The notes: generated by a model not told the origin, from the letters alone. A stretch of DNA of 51,464 nucleotides from an uncultured Prevotellaceae bacterium (GCA_900317305.1 ONGG01000017.1:1-51464); one strand, 5' to 3'. Numbered from the stretch's first letter, positions 17,776 to 25,996 are shown. Numbers and translations: made by a program.

Positions 17776-18717
17776 ATGTCAAAGATTGCTAAGAATTTAA
17801 TCAACTTGATTGGCAACACACCGTTGCTGGAACTGACCGGTACGGAACAAGAACTGGGCCTGAAGGCGCAAGTCGTTGCAAAATTGGAGTTTTTGAACCC
17901 TCTCCGCAGTGTGAAAGACCGAACGGCGCTGGCCTTGATTCAACGGGCAGAGCGAAAGGGACTCATCGGCAATGGCACAACCATCATCGAGCCGACTTCG
18001 GGAAATACGGGGGTGGGATTGGCGTTCATCGCTGCCATCCACGGCTATAAACTCATTCTCGTCATGCCGGATGCCATGTCGTTGGAGCGCAGGACACTGT
18101 TGAAGGCGTTGGGCGCCGAGTTGGTTTTAACTCCTGCCTATGAGGGCATGGCAGGTGCCATCAGCAAGGCCAACGAATTGGCCAAAGAGATTGGAGATGC
18201 CTATATTCCACAACAGTTTGAGAATCCTGCAAATCCTGATGTGCATCGTCGGACAACAGCCGAGGAAATCATTCGAGATACGGATGGAGAACTTGATTTC
18301 TTCGTGGCAGGCATCGGCACGGGCGGCACCATCACCGGGGTGGGACAAGTGCTGCGTGCGTATGACAATAAGGTGAAGATTATAGGCGTGGAACCATACA
18401 CATCGTCCGTTCTCAGCGGCGAGCGCCCAGGGCCTCATAAGATACAAGGCATAGGTGCTGGATTCCAACCCAAGACGCTTGACACGACGGTGTATGATGA
18501 AATCCTACGCATTAAAGACCACGAGGCCTTTACCGTCGCCCGTCTGCTGGCACGAAGGGACGGAGTCTTGGCTGGTGTTTCCAGTGGAGCCGCCGCAGCC
18601 GCCGCCATCAAACTTGCCCGACGTCCCGAAAACAAGGGAAAACGCATCGTGGTTCTGTTGCCGGACACTGGCGAACGCTATCTGAGTACTGCACTTTACA
18701 AATTTGAAAAGGAATAA
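17776..18717 (+). CDS. cysK: Cysteine synthase (O-acetylserine sulfhydrylase)
   Basis: A 313-residue PLP enzyme of fold type II that makes cysteine from O-acetylserine (or a related activated serine) and a sulfur donor. The PLP lysine is in NPLRSVKDR, the substrate loop is PTSGNTGVGL and the phosphate-binding glycines are GIGTGGTITGVG, all canonical. Length is normal for CysK/CysM. It is the first gene of a tight run (gaps of 4 to about 30 bp, or none) through DsrE-like, TusA-like, encapsulin, cysteine desulfurase, sulfur carrier, E1-like and JAMM genes. In actinobacteria, CysM uses the CysO thiocarboxylate, so this enzyme may use the 71-residue carrier encoded at 22453; that is inference. 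Confidence 0.95.
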   Translation: MSKIAKNLINLIGNTPLLELTGTEQELGLKAQVVAKLEFLNPLRSVKDRTALALIQRAERKGLIGNGTTIIEPTSGNTGVGLAFIAAIHGYKLILVMPDAMSLERRTLLKALGAELVLTPAYEGMAGAISKANELAKEIGDAYIPQQFENPANPDVHRRTTAEEIIRDTDGELDFFVAGIGTGGTITGVGQVLRAYDNKVKIIGVEPYTSSVLSGERPGPHKIQGIGAGFQPKTLDTTVYDEILRIKDHEAFTVARLLARRDGVLAGVSSGAAAAAAIKLARRPENKGKRIVVLLPDTGERYLSTALYKFEKE

Positions 18718-18721
18718 GCAC

Positions 18722-19201
18722 ATGGCTGAGACAAGAAAACTATCCATCATCGCCTTCAGTGGCGATTTCGACAAACTCACAGCTGTATTCACATTGGGAA
18801 CTGGAGCAGCCGCCGTGGGATATGAGGTGAACATCTTCTTCACATTCTGGGGGTTGGATGCCATCAAGCAAAAACAAGGTCGCTCCTTCACGGGCGGAAA
18901 CTGGCTGACAAAGACTTTCGGTTTCATGATGGGTGGACTGAAAGTCACGCCTACAAGCCGATTCAACTTCCTCGGTGCGGGTCCGAAAATCTTCCGTCAT
19001 CTGATGCGCAAAAACAATGTCGCGACGCTCGAGGAATTGGTGGAAGCGGCCAAGGTGTTGGGCATCAACCTCTATGCCTGCGAAATGGCCATGCATGTGC
19101 TTGGACTGAAAAAAGAGGACTTCATCCCTGAGGTGAAAGACGTTCTCGGGGTGGCGTCATTCCTTCATCTCTCAGAAGGAGGACAGACGCTGTTTATCTA
19201 A
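18722..19201 (+). CDS. DsrE-family sulfur-relay protein
   Basis: A 159-residue cytoplasmic protein of the DsrE/DsrF/DsrE2 family. I chose ATG 18722 (MAETRKLSII); the longer frame starts inside cysK. It shows the family nucleotide-fold start (IIAFSGDFDKLTAVFTLGTG), the strand VNIFFTFWGLDAI and a conserved cysteine, C120 in NLYACEMAMHVLG, placed where DsrE2-type proteins carry the persulfide. Proteins of this family accept or pass sulfane sulfur, often together with TusA, which is encoded next. No catalytic enzyme activity is expected. Confidence 0.9.
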   Translation: MAETRKLSIIAFSGDFDKLTAVFTLGTGAAAVGYEVNIFFTFWGLDAIKQKQGRSFTGGNWLTKTFGFMMGGLKVTPTSRFNFLGAGPKIFRHLMRKNNVATLEELVEAAKVLGINLYACEMAMHVLGLKKEDFIPEVKDVLGVASFLHLSEGGQTLFI

Positions 19202-19230
19202 TTGACAATAAAATTAAACAAAACATCATT

Positions 19231-19455
19231 ATGGCAACAATCACATTGGACATCACGAAGGAGCATTGCCCGATGACCTTCGTCAAAACGAAAATCGCAC
19301 TTTCGAGACTCCAGACGGGCGACATATTGGAAGTGCTGCTCAGTGAAGGCGAACCTCTCGACAACGTGCCACGCAATGCCAAGGAGCAAGGCTACAATGT
19401 CATCAGTGTGGAGCATGTGGAAGGCACGACACACAAGGTAATTATCAAGAAGTAA
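19231..19455 (+). CDS. TusA/SirA-like sulfurtransferase
   Basis: A 74-residue protein of the TusA (SirA) fold. The conserved Cys-Pro signature is HCPMTFVKTK, with C13 as the likely persulfide cysteine; the usual second proline of CPxP is replaced by Thr. The fold pattern (GDILEVLLSEGEPLDNVPR and the final strand THKVIIKK) is typical. TusA proteins receive persulfide from cysteine desulfurases and pass it on. The flanking DsrE-like gene and the desulfurase encoded 1.5 kb downstream fit that role. Confidence 0.92.
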   Translation: MATITLDITKEHCPMTFVKTKIALSRLQTGDILEVLLSEGEPLDNVPRNAKEQGYNVISVEHVEGTTHKVIIKK

Positions 19456-19483
19456 AATAATAACAATAAAAAAGGAGAACATT

Positions 19484-20923
19484 ATGTCAGATTCAAACCT
19501 TCAGCGCAGTGTGACCACTGCCACCGCCAGAAGACTGGCGACAACAACCAAAACCGCCCCTCAGATGGGCAGCATCACCCCAAGATTGCTGTTGAAACTG
19601 TTGCCTTGGGTGCAAGTCAGCGGTGGCACTTTCCGTGTCAACCGCACCAAGGTGGAACTTCGCAAGAGTGAGCGCCTCCCCATCCAGTACCTCAACGGCG
19701 AACCGTCATTCTCTGCCAAGAGTCTGAAAGCCATCCCGCTGTTCTCGGATTTCGAAGACGAGATTGTAAACAGGTTGGCTCGCTCATTTGAGACGAAAGA
19801 GGTGGAGATAGGCCAACTGTTCGTTGAGGAGGGCAAGGACAAACAGAAGTTTTTCATCGTGGCCAACGGACAGGCAGAGGTCATCAGCCGAGGGCCTCAC
19901 GGTGAGGAGTTGCGCATTGCCCTTTTGGGCGATGGGGAGTATTTCGGGGAGACTGACCTTCTGGATGACGCAGAGTCAACGGTTTCCGTACGTGCCGTCA
20001 CGCCCACCATTTTCCTCGGCCTGAAACTAAATGACTTGGAGAGATTCATCAAGGAGGTGCCCGACTTCCGCGAGAAGTTCAATAAGGCCGTAGACAAGCA
20101 GCTGCGCTTGAAGGCCACGGTGAACGACCACGGAGAGAAGCACATCGACCTTGTCAGCGGACATGAGGAGGATAACATCATCCCAGAAACGTACATCGAC
20201 TACGAAGAGAACCCTACGGAGTATCCTTTGAACACGCTGCAGACGGTCGTCCGTGTACACACGCGGGTCAGTGACCTTTACAACAACCCTTACAACCAGT
20301 TGGAGGAACAACTCAGGCTCTCCATCGAGAGCATCAAGGAACGTCAGGAGTGGGAACTCATCAACAACAAGAGCTTCGGTCTGCTGGCAGCTGCCAATCC
20401 TGCCTACCGCATCACCACGCGCTATGGTTCCCCTACTCCCGACGACCTTGACGAACTGCTGTCATTGGTATGGAAGGAGCCTGCCTTCTTCATCGCCCAT
20501 CCGCGTGCCATCGCTGCCTTCGAGCGTGAGTGCACATGGCGTGGCGTACCCCCTGTGACCACCGATCTCTTTGGCACGAAGGTCATCCTGTGGCGCGGTG
20601 TTCCATTGATACCATCCGACAAGGTGGAGGTGGAGGGACAATACCTAACCGGTCGTGGCGTTGGCACCACTAAGATCATCCTTGTGCGTGTGGGCGAAAA
20701 GAACCAAGGTGTAATCGGCCTGCATCAAAGCGGCATCCCGGGCGAGATTGCCCCATCGCTGTCGGCCCGTCTGATGGGACTCGACAAATTTGGCGTGGCT
20801 TCCTATCTGCTCACCAAATATTTCAGTCTCGCATCGCTCACCGACGACGCCATCGCCGTGCTGGAAAACGTTGAGGTGGGTTACTATCATGATTATCAAC
20901 ATAGAAACAAAGTGGAGAAGTAA
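19484..20923 (+). CDS. Family 2 encapsulin shell protein with cNMP-binding-like insert
   Basis: A 479-residue protein that I identify as a family-2 encapsulin, a HK97-fold shell protein forming icosahedral nanocompartments. The N-terminal arm carries the family signature RRLATTTKTAPQMGSITPR and LLPWVQVSGGTFRVNR (residues 16-54). Residues about 78-208 are an inserted cyclic-nucleotide-binding-like domain (IPLFSDFEDEIVNRLA; phosphate cassette GEYFGETDLLDDAESTV at 151-167). HK97-type sequence resumes at about 215 (YPLNTLQTVVRVHTRVSDLY; LLSLVWKEPAFFIAHPRAI; GVIGLHQSGIPGEI). The insert is the mark of family 2B. The next gene, abutting at 20924, is a cysteine desulfurase, a known family-2 cargo class. 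The cassette lacks the usual phosphate-binding arginine, so ligand binding is uncertain. Confidence 0.92.
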   Translation: MSDSNLQRSVTTATARRLATTTKTAPQMGSITPRLLLKLLPWVQVSGGTFRVNRTKVELRKSERLPIQYLNGEPSFSAKSLKAIPLFSDFEDEIVNRLARSFETKEVEIGQLFVEEGKDKQKFFIVANGQAEVISRGPHGEELRIALLGDGEYFGETDLLDDAESTVSVRAVTPTIFLGLKLNDLERFIKEVPDFREKFNKAVDKQLRLKATVNDHGEKHIDLVSGHEEDNIIPETYIDYEENPTEYPLNTLQTVVRVHTRVSDLYNNPYNQLEEQLRLSIESIKERQEWELINNKSFGLLAAANPAYRITTRYGSPTPDDLDELLSLVWKEPAFFIAHPRAIAAFERECTWRGVPPVTTDLFGTKVILWRGVPLIPSDKVEVEGQYLTGRGVGTTKIILVRVGEKNQGVIGLHQSGIPGEIAPSLSARLMGLDKFGVASYLLTKYFSLASLTDDAIAVLENVEVGYYHDYQHRNKVEK

Positions 20924-22450
20924 ATGATCAACCTGTCAGAACTCAATAGTTTCCCGTCATACGACGGTTCGCTTGCTCTTCTGAAGGAACTTGCTCAGAA
21001 ATATTGTCCTGAAGAGGTTCGGGAGATTCGTCAGAGCATCTTGCCCGACGAGTCCCTGAATCTCAAGGAACTTGAGACGGGATTCAAACAATTGTTGGCT
21101 GGAGGCAGCGGACACAGCCCGTTGCCTTACGTCGGAGACACGGACGCAGAGACAAGGACGATTCCTCAGGAGGACGGCTTCGGCATCGGCATCCCCGAGA
21201 CACAGAAGTTGCGCGACCTCAACTACGAGGAGTTGGACACCCTGAACGCTGAAGAAATAAAAAAGGACTTTCCCGTGCTCAACCAACAGGTGAACGGCCA
21301 CGACCTCGTATGGCTTGACAACGGTGCCACCACACAGAAGCCCCTGCAGGTCATCGACAAGATTTCGGATTATTACAAACATTACAATTCGAACATTCAC
21401 CGTGGTGCCCACACCTTGGCAGCACGTGCGACCGACGCATACGAGGAGGCGCGAGAGAAAGTACAACGATTCATCAATGCCCGCTCGAGCGAAGAAATCA
21501 TCTTCGTGCGCGGCACCACGGAGGGCATCAACCTCGTGGCGCAAACTTACGGGCGACAGTACCTGACGCCTGGCGACGAAGTCATCGTTTCCGAACTCGA
21601 CCACCATGCCAACATCGTGCCGTGGCAGCGCATCTGCCAGGAGCGGGGAGCCACACTGAGAGCCATCCCCACCGACCAAAATGGTGACCTGATACTCTCG
21701 GAACTGGAACGGCTCATCACGCCGCGAACCCGCTTCGTATCAGTAGGCCATGTGAACAACACTTTCGGCACCATCAACGATGTGGCGCGCATCATCGACA
21801 TCGCCCACTCACATCAAATCCCCGTACTGATAGACGGTGCCCAGTCGATAGCCCACACACCCGTGGATGTTCAGCAGTTGGGGGCAGACTTCTTCGTCTT
21901 CAGCGGACACAAGATTTATGGTCCCAACGGCATCGGCGTGGTCTATGGACGTAGGGAACTGTTGGAAAAGATGCAGCCCTGGCAAGGTGGTGGCAACATG
22001 ATCAAAGACGTGACCATCGAGCGCACCGAGTACAACGTACCGCCAGCACGGTTCGAGGCTGGAACACCCAACGTGGCCGATGCCATCGGACTGGGAGCCG
22101 CCCTCGACTACGTACGGCATATCGGAATCCGCAACATCGAGCACCATGAGCACCAACTCACGGAATATGCCCGTGAACAGTTGGCCCAGATCCCCGGTCT
22201 GACGCTTATCGGCAATCCCAAGCAACGTGTCTCTGTGGTGAGTTTTGTGCTCGATGGCATCCCCGTGCCCGAGACTGGCACATTGCTCGACAAGCAGGGC
22301 ATCGCCGTGCGAGCAGGGCACCACTGTGCACAGCCCGCCCTTCGTGCCTTAGGCTACGAGATGAGCGTCCGTCCTACATTCGCGCTCTACAACACCCGTG
22401 AGGATGTGGACAAATTGGTAATAGCAATCAAAAAAATCATAGGAAGATAA
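20924..22450 (+). CDS. Cysteine desulfurase with N-terminal cargo-loading extension (SufS-like)
   Basis: A 508-residue PLP enzyme that removes sulfur from cysteine as an enzyme persulfide. The catalytic domain begins near residue 105 (IKKDFPVLNQ) and is SufS-like: WLDNGATTQKP, SELDHHANIVPW, the PLP lysine K330 in FVFSGHKIYGPNG, and the persulfide cysteine C468 in RAGHHCAQPALRALG. SufS is about 405 residues; the extra 100 N-terminal residues are polar and low in structure after a short helical part (DGSLALLKELAQKY, then GGSGHSPLPYV). Encapsulin-linked desulfurases use such an extension for packaging. The start codon directly follows the encapsulin stop codon, and the sulfur carrier follows 2 bp after its own stop, indicating tight coupling. 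Confidence 0.94.
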   Translation: MINLSELNSFPSYDGSLALLKELAQKYCPEEVREIRQSILPDESLNLKELETGFKQLLAGGSGHSPLPYVGDTDAETRTIPQEDGFGIGIPETQKLRDLNYEELDTLNAEEIKKDFPVLNQQVNGHDLVWLDNGATTQKPLQVIDKISDYYKHYNSNIHRGAHTLAARATDAYEEAREKVQRFINARSSEEIIFVRGTTEGINLVAQTYGRQYLTPGDEVIVSELDHHANIVPWQRICQERGATLRAIPTDQNGDLILSELERLITPRTRFVSVGHVNNTFGTINDVARIIDIAHSHQIPVLIDGAQSIAHTPVDVQQLGADFFVFSGHKIYGPNGIGVVYGRRELLEKMQPWQGGGNMIKDVTIERTEYNVPPARFEAGTPNVADAIGLGAALDYVRHIGIRNIEHHEHQLTEYAREQLAQIPGLTLIGNPKQRVSVVSFVLDGIPVPETGTLLDKQGIAVRAGHHCAQPALRALGYEMSVRPTFALYNTREDVDKLVIAIKKIIGR

Positions 22451-22452
22451 AT

Positions 22453-22668
22453 ATGGCAAAGATTACAGTAAACGGAGAGTCGCAGGAGGTGAAATTGCCC
22501 CTTGCTCTCACAGAACTCATCAAGCAAAACAATGTCGAACAGCCCGACATGGTGTCGGTACAGGTCAATGACGACTTCGTAGACCGCACGGAATGGGATG
22601 ACATCCAAATCAAGGAAGGTGACAGCGTGGACTTCTTGTATTTCATGGGAGGGGGATGTTTTATTTGA
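22453..22668 (+). CDS. ThiS/MoaD-like sulfur carrier with masked C-terminus
   Basis: A 71-residue beta-grasp protein (MAKITVNGESQEVKLP start). Sulfur carriers normally end in Gly-Gly, which is adenylated and converted to thiocarboxylate. Here the end is FMGGGCFI, so three residues (Cys-Phe-Ile, 69-71) follow the glycines. The same kind of tail occurs in QbsE of Pseudomonas, where the JAMM protease QbsD removes Cys-Phe. A JAMM protease is encoded 830 bp downstream and an E1-like enzyme directly follows. I infer that processing must expose the glycines before activation. The likely receivers of its sulfur are CysK and the MetB/MetY-like enzyme. Confidence 0.93.
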   Translation: MAKITVNGESQEVKLPLALTELIKQNNVEQPDMVSVQVNDDFVDRTEWDDIQIKEGDSVDFLYFMGGGCFI

Positions 22669-22686
22669 AATTGACAATTGACAACC

Positions 22687-23496
22687 ATGATAGACTTTTC
22701 AGAAGAACAGATACAGCGCTATTCCAGGCATATCCTGCTGGCGGATGTCGGCGTGGAGGGTCAGGAAAAAATTATGAATGCCAGCGTACTTGTGGTGGGG
22801 GCCGGTGGCCTGGGGGCGCCCGTCTCGCTCTATCTCGCTGCTGCTGGCATCGGACGCATCGGCATCGTGGACGCCGATGTGGTGGACCTCTCCAATCTCC
22901 AGCGTCAGGTCATCCATTTCACCAAGGATGTGGGCGTGCCGAAGGTAAGGAGCGCAAAGGAGAAAATCGAGGCCATCAACCCTGATGTGAAAGTGGACAC
23001 CTACTACGAATTTCTCGACTCGTCGAATGCGCTCGACATCATCAAGGAATATGATTTCGTTGTTGATGGCACGGACAACTTCCCCGTGAAGTTTCTCATC
23101 AATGATGCTTGCGTGATGGCAGGAAAGCCTTTCTCTCATGGTGGCATCCTGCGTTTCAATGGCCAGACGTTCACCCATCTACCTGGCACTGCATGCTATC
23201 GCTGCATGTTCAAGGAACCGCCTCCGGCAGGTGCCGTTCCCACATGCTCCCAGGCTGGTGTGCTGGGTGCTATCGCTGGCATGTTGGGCACCATTCAGGC
23301 TGCCGAGACGCTGAAGTATTTCACCGGCATAGGCCAACTCCTGACCAACCGGCTGCTGACATTCGATGCCAAGACCATGCAGTTCCGCACGGTCAACGTC
23401 AGGCGTCGAGACACATGTGCCATCTGCGGCTCCAATCCCACCATCGACCATCTCATCGATTACGAGCAACCTATATGCGAACTCAAGAAGCATTAA
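22687..23496 (+). CDS. ThiF/MoeB/HesA-family E1-like adenylyltransferase
   Basis: A 269-residue enzyme that adenylates the C-terminus of a sulfur carrier. I chose ATG 22687 (MIDFSEEQIQRYSRHI), which matches the MoeB/ThiF start, over the upstream TTG at 22678. It shows the ATP-binding motif GAGGLGAPV (38-46), DADVVDLSNLQRQ (62-74), DGTDNFPVK (128-136), and two CxxC pairs for zinc at C170/C173 (CYRC) and C244/C247 (CAIC). C187 in VPTCSQAG sits in the flexible region where related enzymes have a reactive cysteine. No rhodanese domain is fused, so sulfur must come from elsewhere, presumably the neighbouring desulfurase. Confidence 0.95.
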   Translation: MIDFSEEQIQRYSRHILLADVGVEGQEKIMNASVLVVGAGGLGAPVSLYLAAAGIGRIGIVDADVVDLSNLQRQVIHFTKDVGVPKVRSAKEKIEAINPDVKVDTYYEFLDSSNALDIIKEYDFVVDGTDNFPVKFLINDACVMAGKPFSHGGILRFNGQTFTHLPGTACYRCMFKEPPPAGAVPTCSQAGVLGAIAGMLGTIQAAETLKYFTGIGQLLTNRLLTFDAKTMQFRTVNVRRRDTCAICGSNPTIDHLIDYEQPICELKKH

Positions 23497-23497
23497 G

Positions 23498-23896
23498 ATG
23501 ACCATACCACGACAAGTAATAGAAGAATTGATAGAACAGGCAAGGCGCGATGCTCCTGATGAGTCATGTGGCTACCTGCTAGGAGAAAGAACGGATGAGG
23601 GAGACGTCGTCACCGAGAACTATTGGATGGAGAACATCGACCACTCGCCAGAACATTTTGCCTTCGCCCCCAAGGACCAGTTTGCTGCCCTGAAGTACGC
23701 AAGAAGCAAAGGTCTGAAAATTCTTGCCAACTGGCATAGCCACCCGGCGTCGCCTTCACGTCCGTCACAGGAAGACCTCAGGCTGGCCAACGACCCCACC
23801 ATCCGCTACGCCATCCTTTCCCTGCATCAAGGCATACATCTTAATTCCTTCAAAATCCTTGGCGGCGAAGTGGTGGACAAGGAAATACACTTGTGA
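23498..23896 (+). CDS. JAMM/Mov34 metalloprotease (Mec/QbsD/HcyD-like)
   Basis: A 132-residue zinc isopeptidase-like protein. The complete JAMM motif is present: E22 (DESCGYLLG), H80 and H82 (NWHSHPASPS), S90 and D93 (PSQED), matching HxH-x7-S-x2-D. Stand-alone bacterial members trim or release sulfur carriers: Mec cleaves CysO-cysteine, QbsD removes a C-terminal dipeptide from QbsE, and HcyD trims HcyS. Here the carrier at 22453 has a Cys-Phe-Ile tail after its glycines, so tail removal is the likely job, with release of the cysteine adduct as an alternative. It starts 1 bp after the E1-like gene and appears to be the last gene of the operon. Confidence 0.94.
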   Translation: MTIPRQVIEELIEQARRDAPDESCGYLLGERTDEGDVVTENYWMENIDHSPEHFAFAPKDQFAALKYARSKGLKILANWHSHPASPSRPSQEDLRLANDPTIRYAILSLHQGIHLNSFKILGGEVVDKEIHL

Positions 23897-23952
23897 TAGG
23901 AGAAAAAAAGAAGATGGTGGTGTCGATAGGTGGAAATGTGAAAAATTTTCAG

Positions 23953-23960
23953 TAATTTTG
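23953..23960 (+). promoter_or_regulatory. -7 element directly upstream of the TonB receptor
   Basis: TAATTTTG matches the Bacteroidetes -7 box. The expected start of transcription is only about 5 nt before the ATG at 23969, implying an almost leaderless mRNA. No clear TTTG was found at the usual spacing. Confidence 0.5.
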
Positions 23961-23968
23961 CCATCGAA

Positions 23969-25990
23969 ATGGATTGCAGGAGACTTATCGGTTGGCTGAT
24001 GGCCATGACTTTCCCAGCCTCGTGGACCTACGGGCAGGTGGCAGAAGGCAGGGACTCGTCGGACGTGCAGGCGCTCGACGGGAAGCAACTGCAGGAGATC
24101 TTCGTCTCGGCGTATGGAGCAGGACGTGTGAAGGCCAAGGGCGTCGGCAATACCGAGGTGATCAGCAGCGGCGAACTGCTTCGCGCCGCCTGTTGCAATC
24201 TGGGCGAGAGTTTCACCACGAACCCATCCGTGGATGTGAACTATGCAGATGCCGCCACTGGCGCTCAACAGATCAAGCTGCTCGGACTGAGCGGCACCTA
24301 TGTGCAGATGCTGACGGAGAACATTCCCAATTATCGTGGTGCAGTGGCTCCCTATTCATTGGGCTTCATACCTGGTCCGTGGATGCAGAGCATACAGGTG
24401 TCGAAAGGTGCCTCATCGGTGAAGAACGGCTACGAGAGCATCACAGGACAAATCAACGTGGAGTTCAAGAAACCCCAGGGCACGCCCTTTGTCGATGCGA
24501 ACCTGTTCTACAACACGAAAGGCAAGGTGGAGGCAAACCTCGGTGCCAACCTGCACCTCACTAGCCGCTGGAGCACCGCCTTGTTCGGGCACTATGAGAT
24601 ACTCGACAAGGCGCACGATGGGAACGGCGACGGCTTTGCCGACATGCCCAAGGTGCGCCAGGGCTCACTGATGAGCCGCTGGGCGTGGCTGAGTGACAAC
24701 TATGTCTTCCAGGCATCAGTAAAGGGACAGAAGGAGCATAGGGAGAGCGGGCAAATAGGGCACCATGCCACGGAGAGCCATCCATACCTCATCGACATCA
24801 CCAACGAGCGGTATGAGGCTTTCGTGAAAAATGCCTATATCTTCGACCCGGAACATTCGTCGAACATCGCCCTTATCCTCTCGGGGTCCACACACCACCA
24901 GAATGCCCTTTACGGACACAAGCAGTACGGCACCAACCAGCGAAACGGCTATGCATCGCTGATGTTCGAGACTGACTTCAACGAGCATCACAGCCTCTCT
25001 ACGGGCATGAGCCTCAACCACGACCATTTCGACAGGCCACGGACAAGCGGCCAATGGCCGGAACTCTGCGACGAGACCATACCAGGCGCTTACGCCCAAT
25101 ACACATACAAGATAGGAGAACTGTTCACCCTGATGGGAGGACTTCGATGGGACCACAGCAACATCCACGGCGGATTCCTCACCCCTCGCATGCATCTGAA
25201 ATTCTCGCCAAATGACAAGTTGACACTGCGAGGCTCAATAGGGAAAGGCTACCGCACCAACCACGTGATGGCGGAGTACAACTATCTGCTGGCCAGCAGC
25301 CGGCAAATCATCATCGATGAGAAACTTGACCAGGAAGAGGCATGGAACTATGGCGTGAGCGCCATAGTGAGCATCCCCATCGGAGAACGGAAATTGGAAC
25401 TTAGCGCCGAGTACTACCACACCACCTTCCAGCACCAGATGCTCATCGATATGGACAGCAACCCACATGCTATCCATTTCACCAATCTCGTGGGCGACAG
25501 TTACTCTCACACCTGGCAGGCGGAGGCCACCTACCCACTGTTCGAGGGTTTTACCATCACAGCAACCTACCGCCGCACCAACGTCAAAGCGACCTACGGC
25601 GGAATTCTCAGGGAAAAGCCCCTCACCAACAGATACAAGGGGCTGGTCACCGCCCAGTACAAGCCAGGCTTGGGTAAGTGGCAGTTTGACGCCACCCTGC
25701 AGCTCAATGGCGGCGGGAGGATGCCAGACCCCTACACGACAGCCGACGGTAAACCGTCGTGGGACAGCCGCTACAAGGGCTACGAGCAAGTGAGCGCACA
25801 GGTGACCCGCTTCTTCCGCCATTGGAGCATCTACGCCGGTGGCGAGAACATCACGGCACGAAGGCAGAAGCATCCCATCATCGCCGCTGATGATCCCTGG
25901 GGAACGAACTTCGACGCCACGATGGTATGGGGCCCCATGCACGGAGCCATCTATTACATAGGAATAAGAATGAATTTCATCAAGTACTAA
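23969..25990 (+). CDS. TonB-dependent outer membrane receptor
   Basis: A 673-residue outer membrane protein. After a signal peptide (LIGWLMAMTFPASWTYGQ) comes a plug domain (about 50-165) with EVISSGELLRAACCNLGE, VQMLTENIPNYRG and IQVSKGASSVKNGYESITG. The barrel follows, with alternating aromatic strands, ending in AIYYIGIRMNFIKY, a typical terminal strand. There is no CarboxypepD-like N-terminal domain and no SusD partner, so it is not a SusC. The HMA metal-binding protein encoded 6 bp downstream suggests uptake of a metal or metal chelate, perhaps copper. The start is supported by the signal peptide. Confidence 0.92.
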   Translation: MDCRRLIGWLMAMTFPASWTYGQVAEGRDSSDVQALDGKQLQEIFVSAYGAGRVKAKGVGNTEVISSGELLRAACCNLGESFTTNPSVDVNYADAATGAQQIKLLGLSGTYVQMLTENIPNYRGAVAPYSLGFIPGPWMQSIQVSKGASSVKNGYESITGQINVEFKKPQGTPFVDANLFYNTKGKVEANLGANLHLTSRWSTALFGHYEILDKAHDGNGDGFADMPKVRQGSLMSRWAWLSDNYVFQASVKGQKEHRESGQIGHHATESHPYLIDITNERYEAFVKNAYIFDPEHSSNIALILSGSTHHQNALYGHKQYGTNQRNGYASLMFETDFNEHHSLSTGMSLNHDHFDRPRTSGQWPELCDETIPGAYAQYTYKIGELFTLMGGLRWDHSNIHGGFLTPRMHLKFSPNDKLTLRGSIGKGYRTNHVMAEYNYLLASSRQIIIDEKLDQEEAWNYGVSAIVSIPIGERKLELSAEYYHTTFQHQMLIDMDSNPHAIHFTNLVGDSYSHTWQAEATYPLFEGFTITATYRRTNVKATYGGILREKPLTNRYKGLVTAQYKPGLGKWQFDATLQLNGGGRMPDPYTTADGKPSWDSRYKGYEQVSAQVTRFFRHWSIYAGGENITARRQKHPIIAADDPWGTNFDATMVWGPMHGAIYYIGIRMNFIKY

Positions 25991-25996
25991 AACAAT

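Noticed and set aside
20957-21679. 240-codon minus-strand ORF inside the desulfurase gene
   Set aside because: Shadow of a gene with clear catalytic motifs; composition typical of antisense reading.
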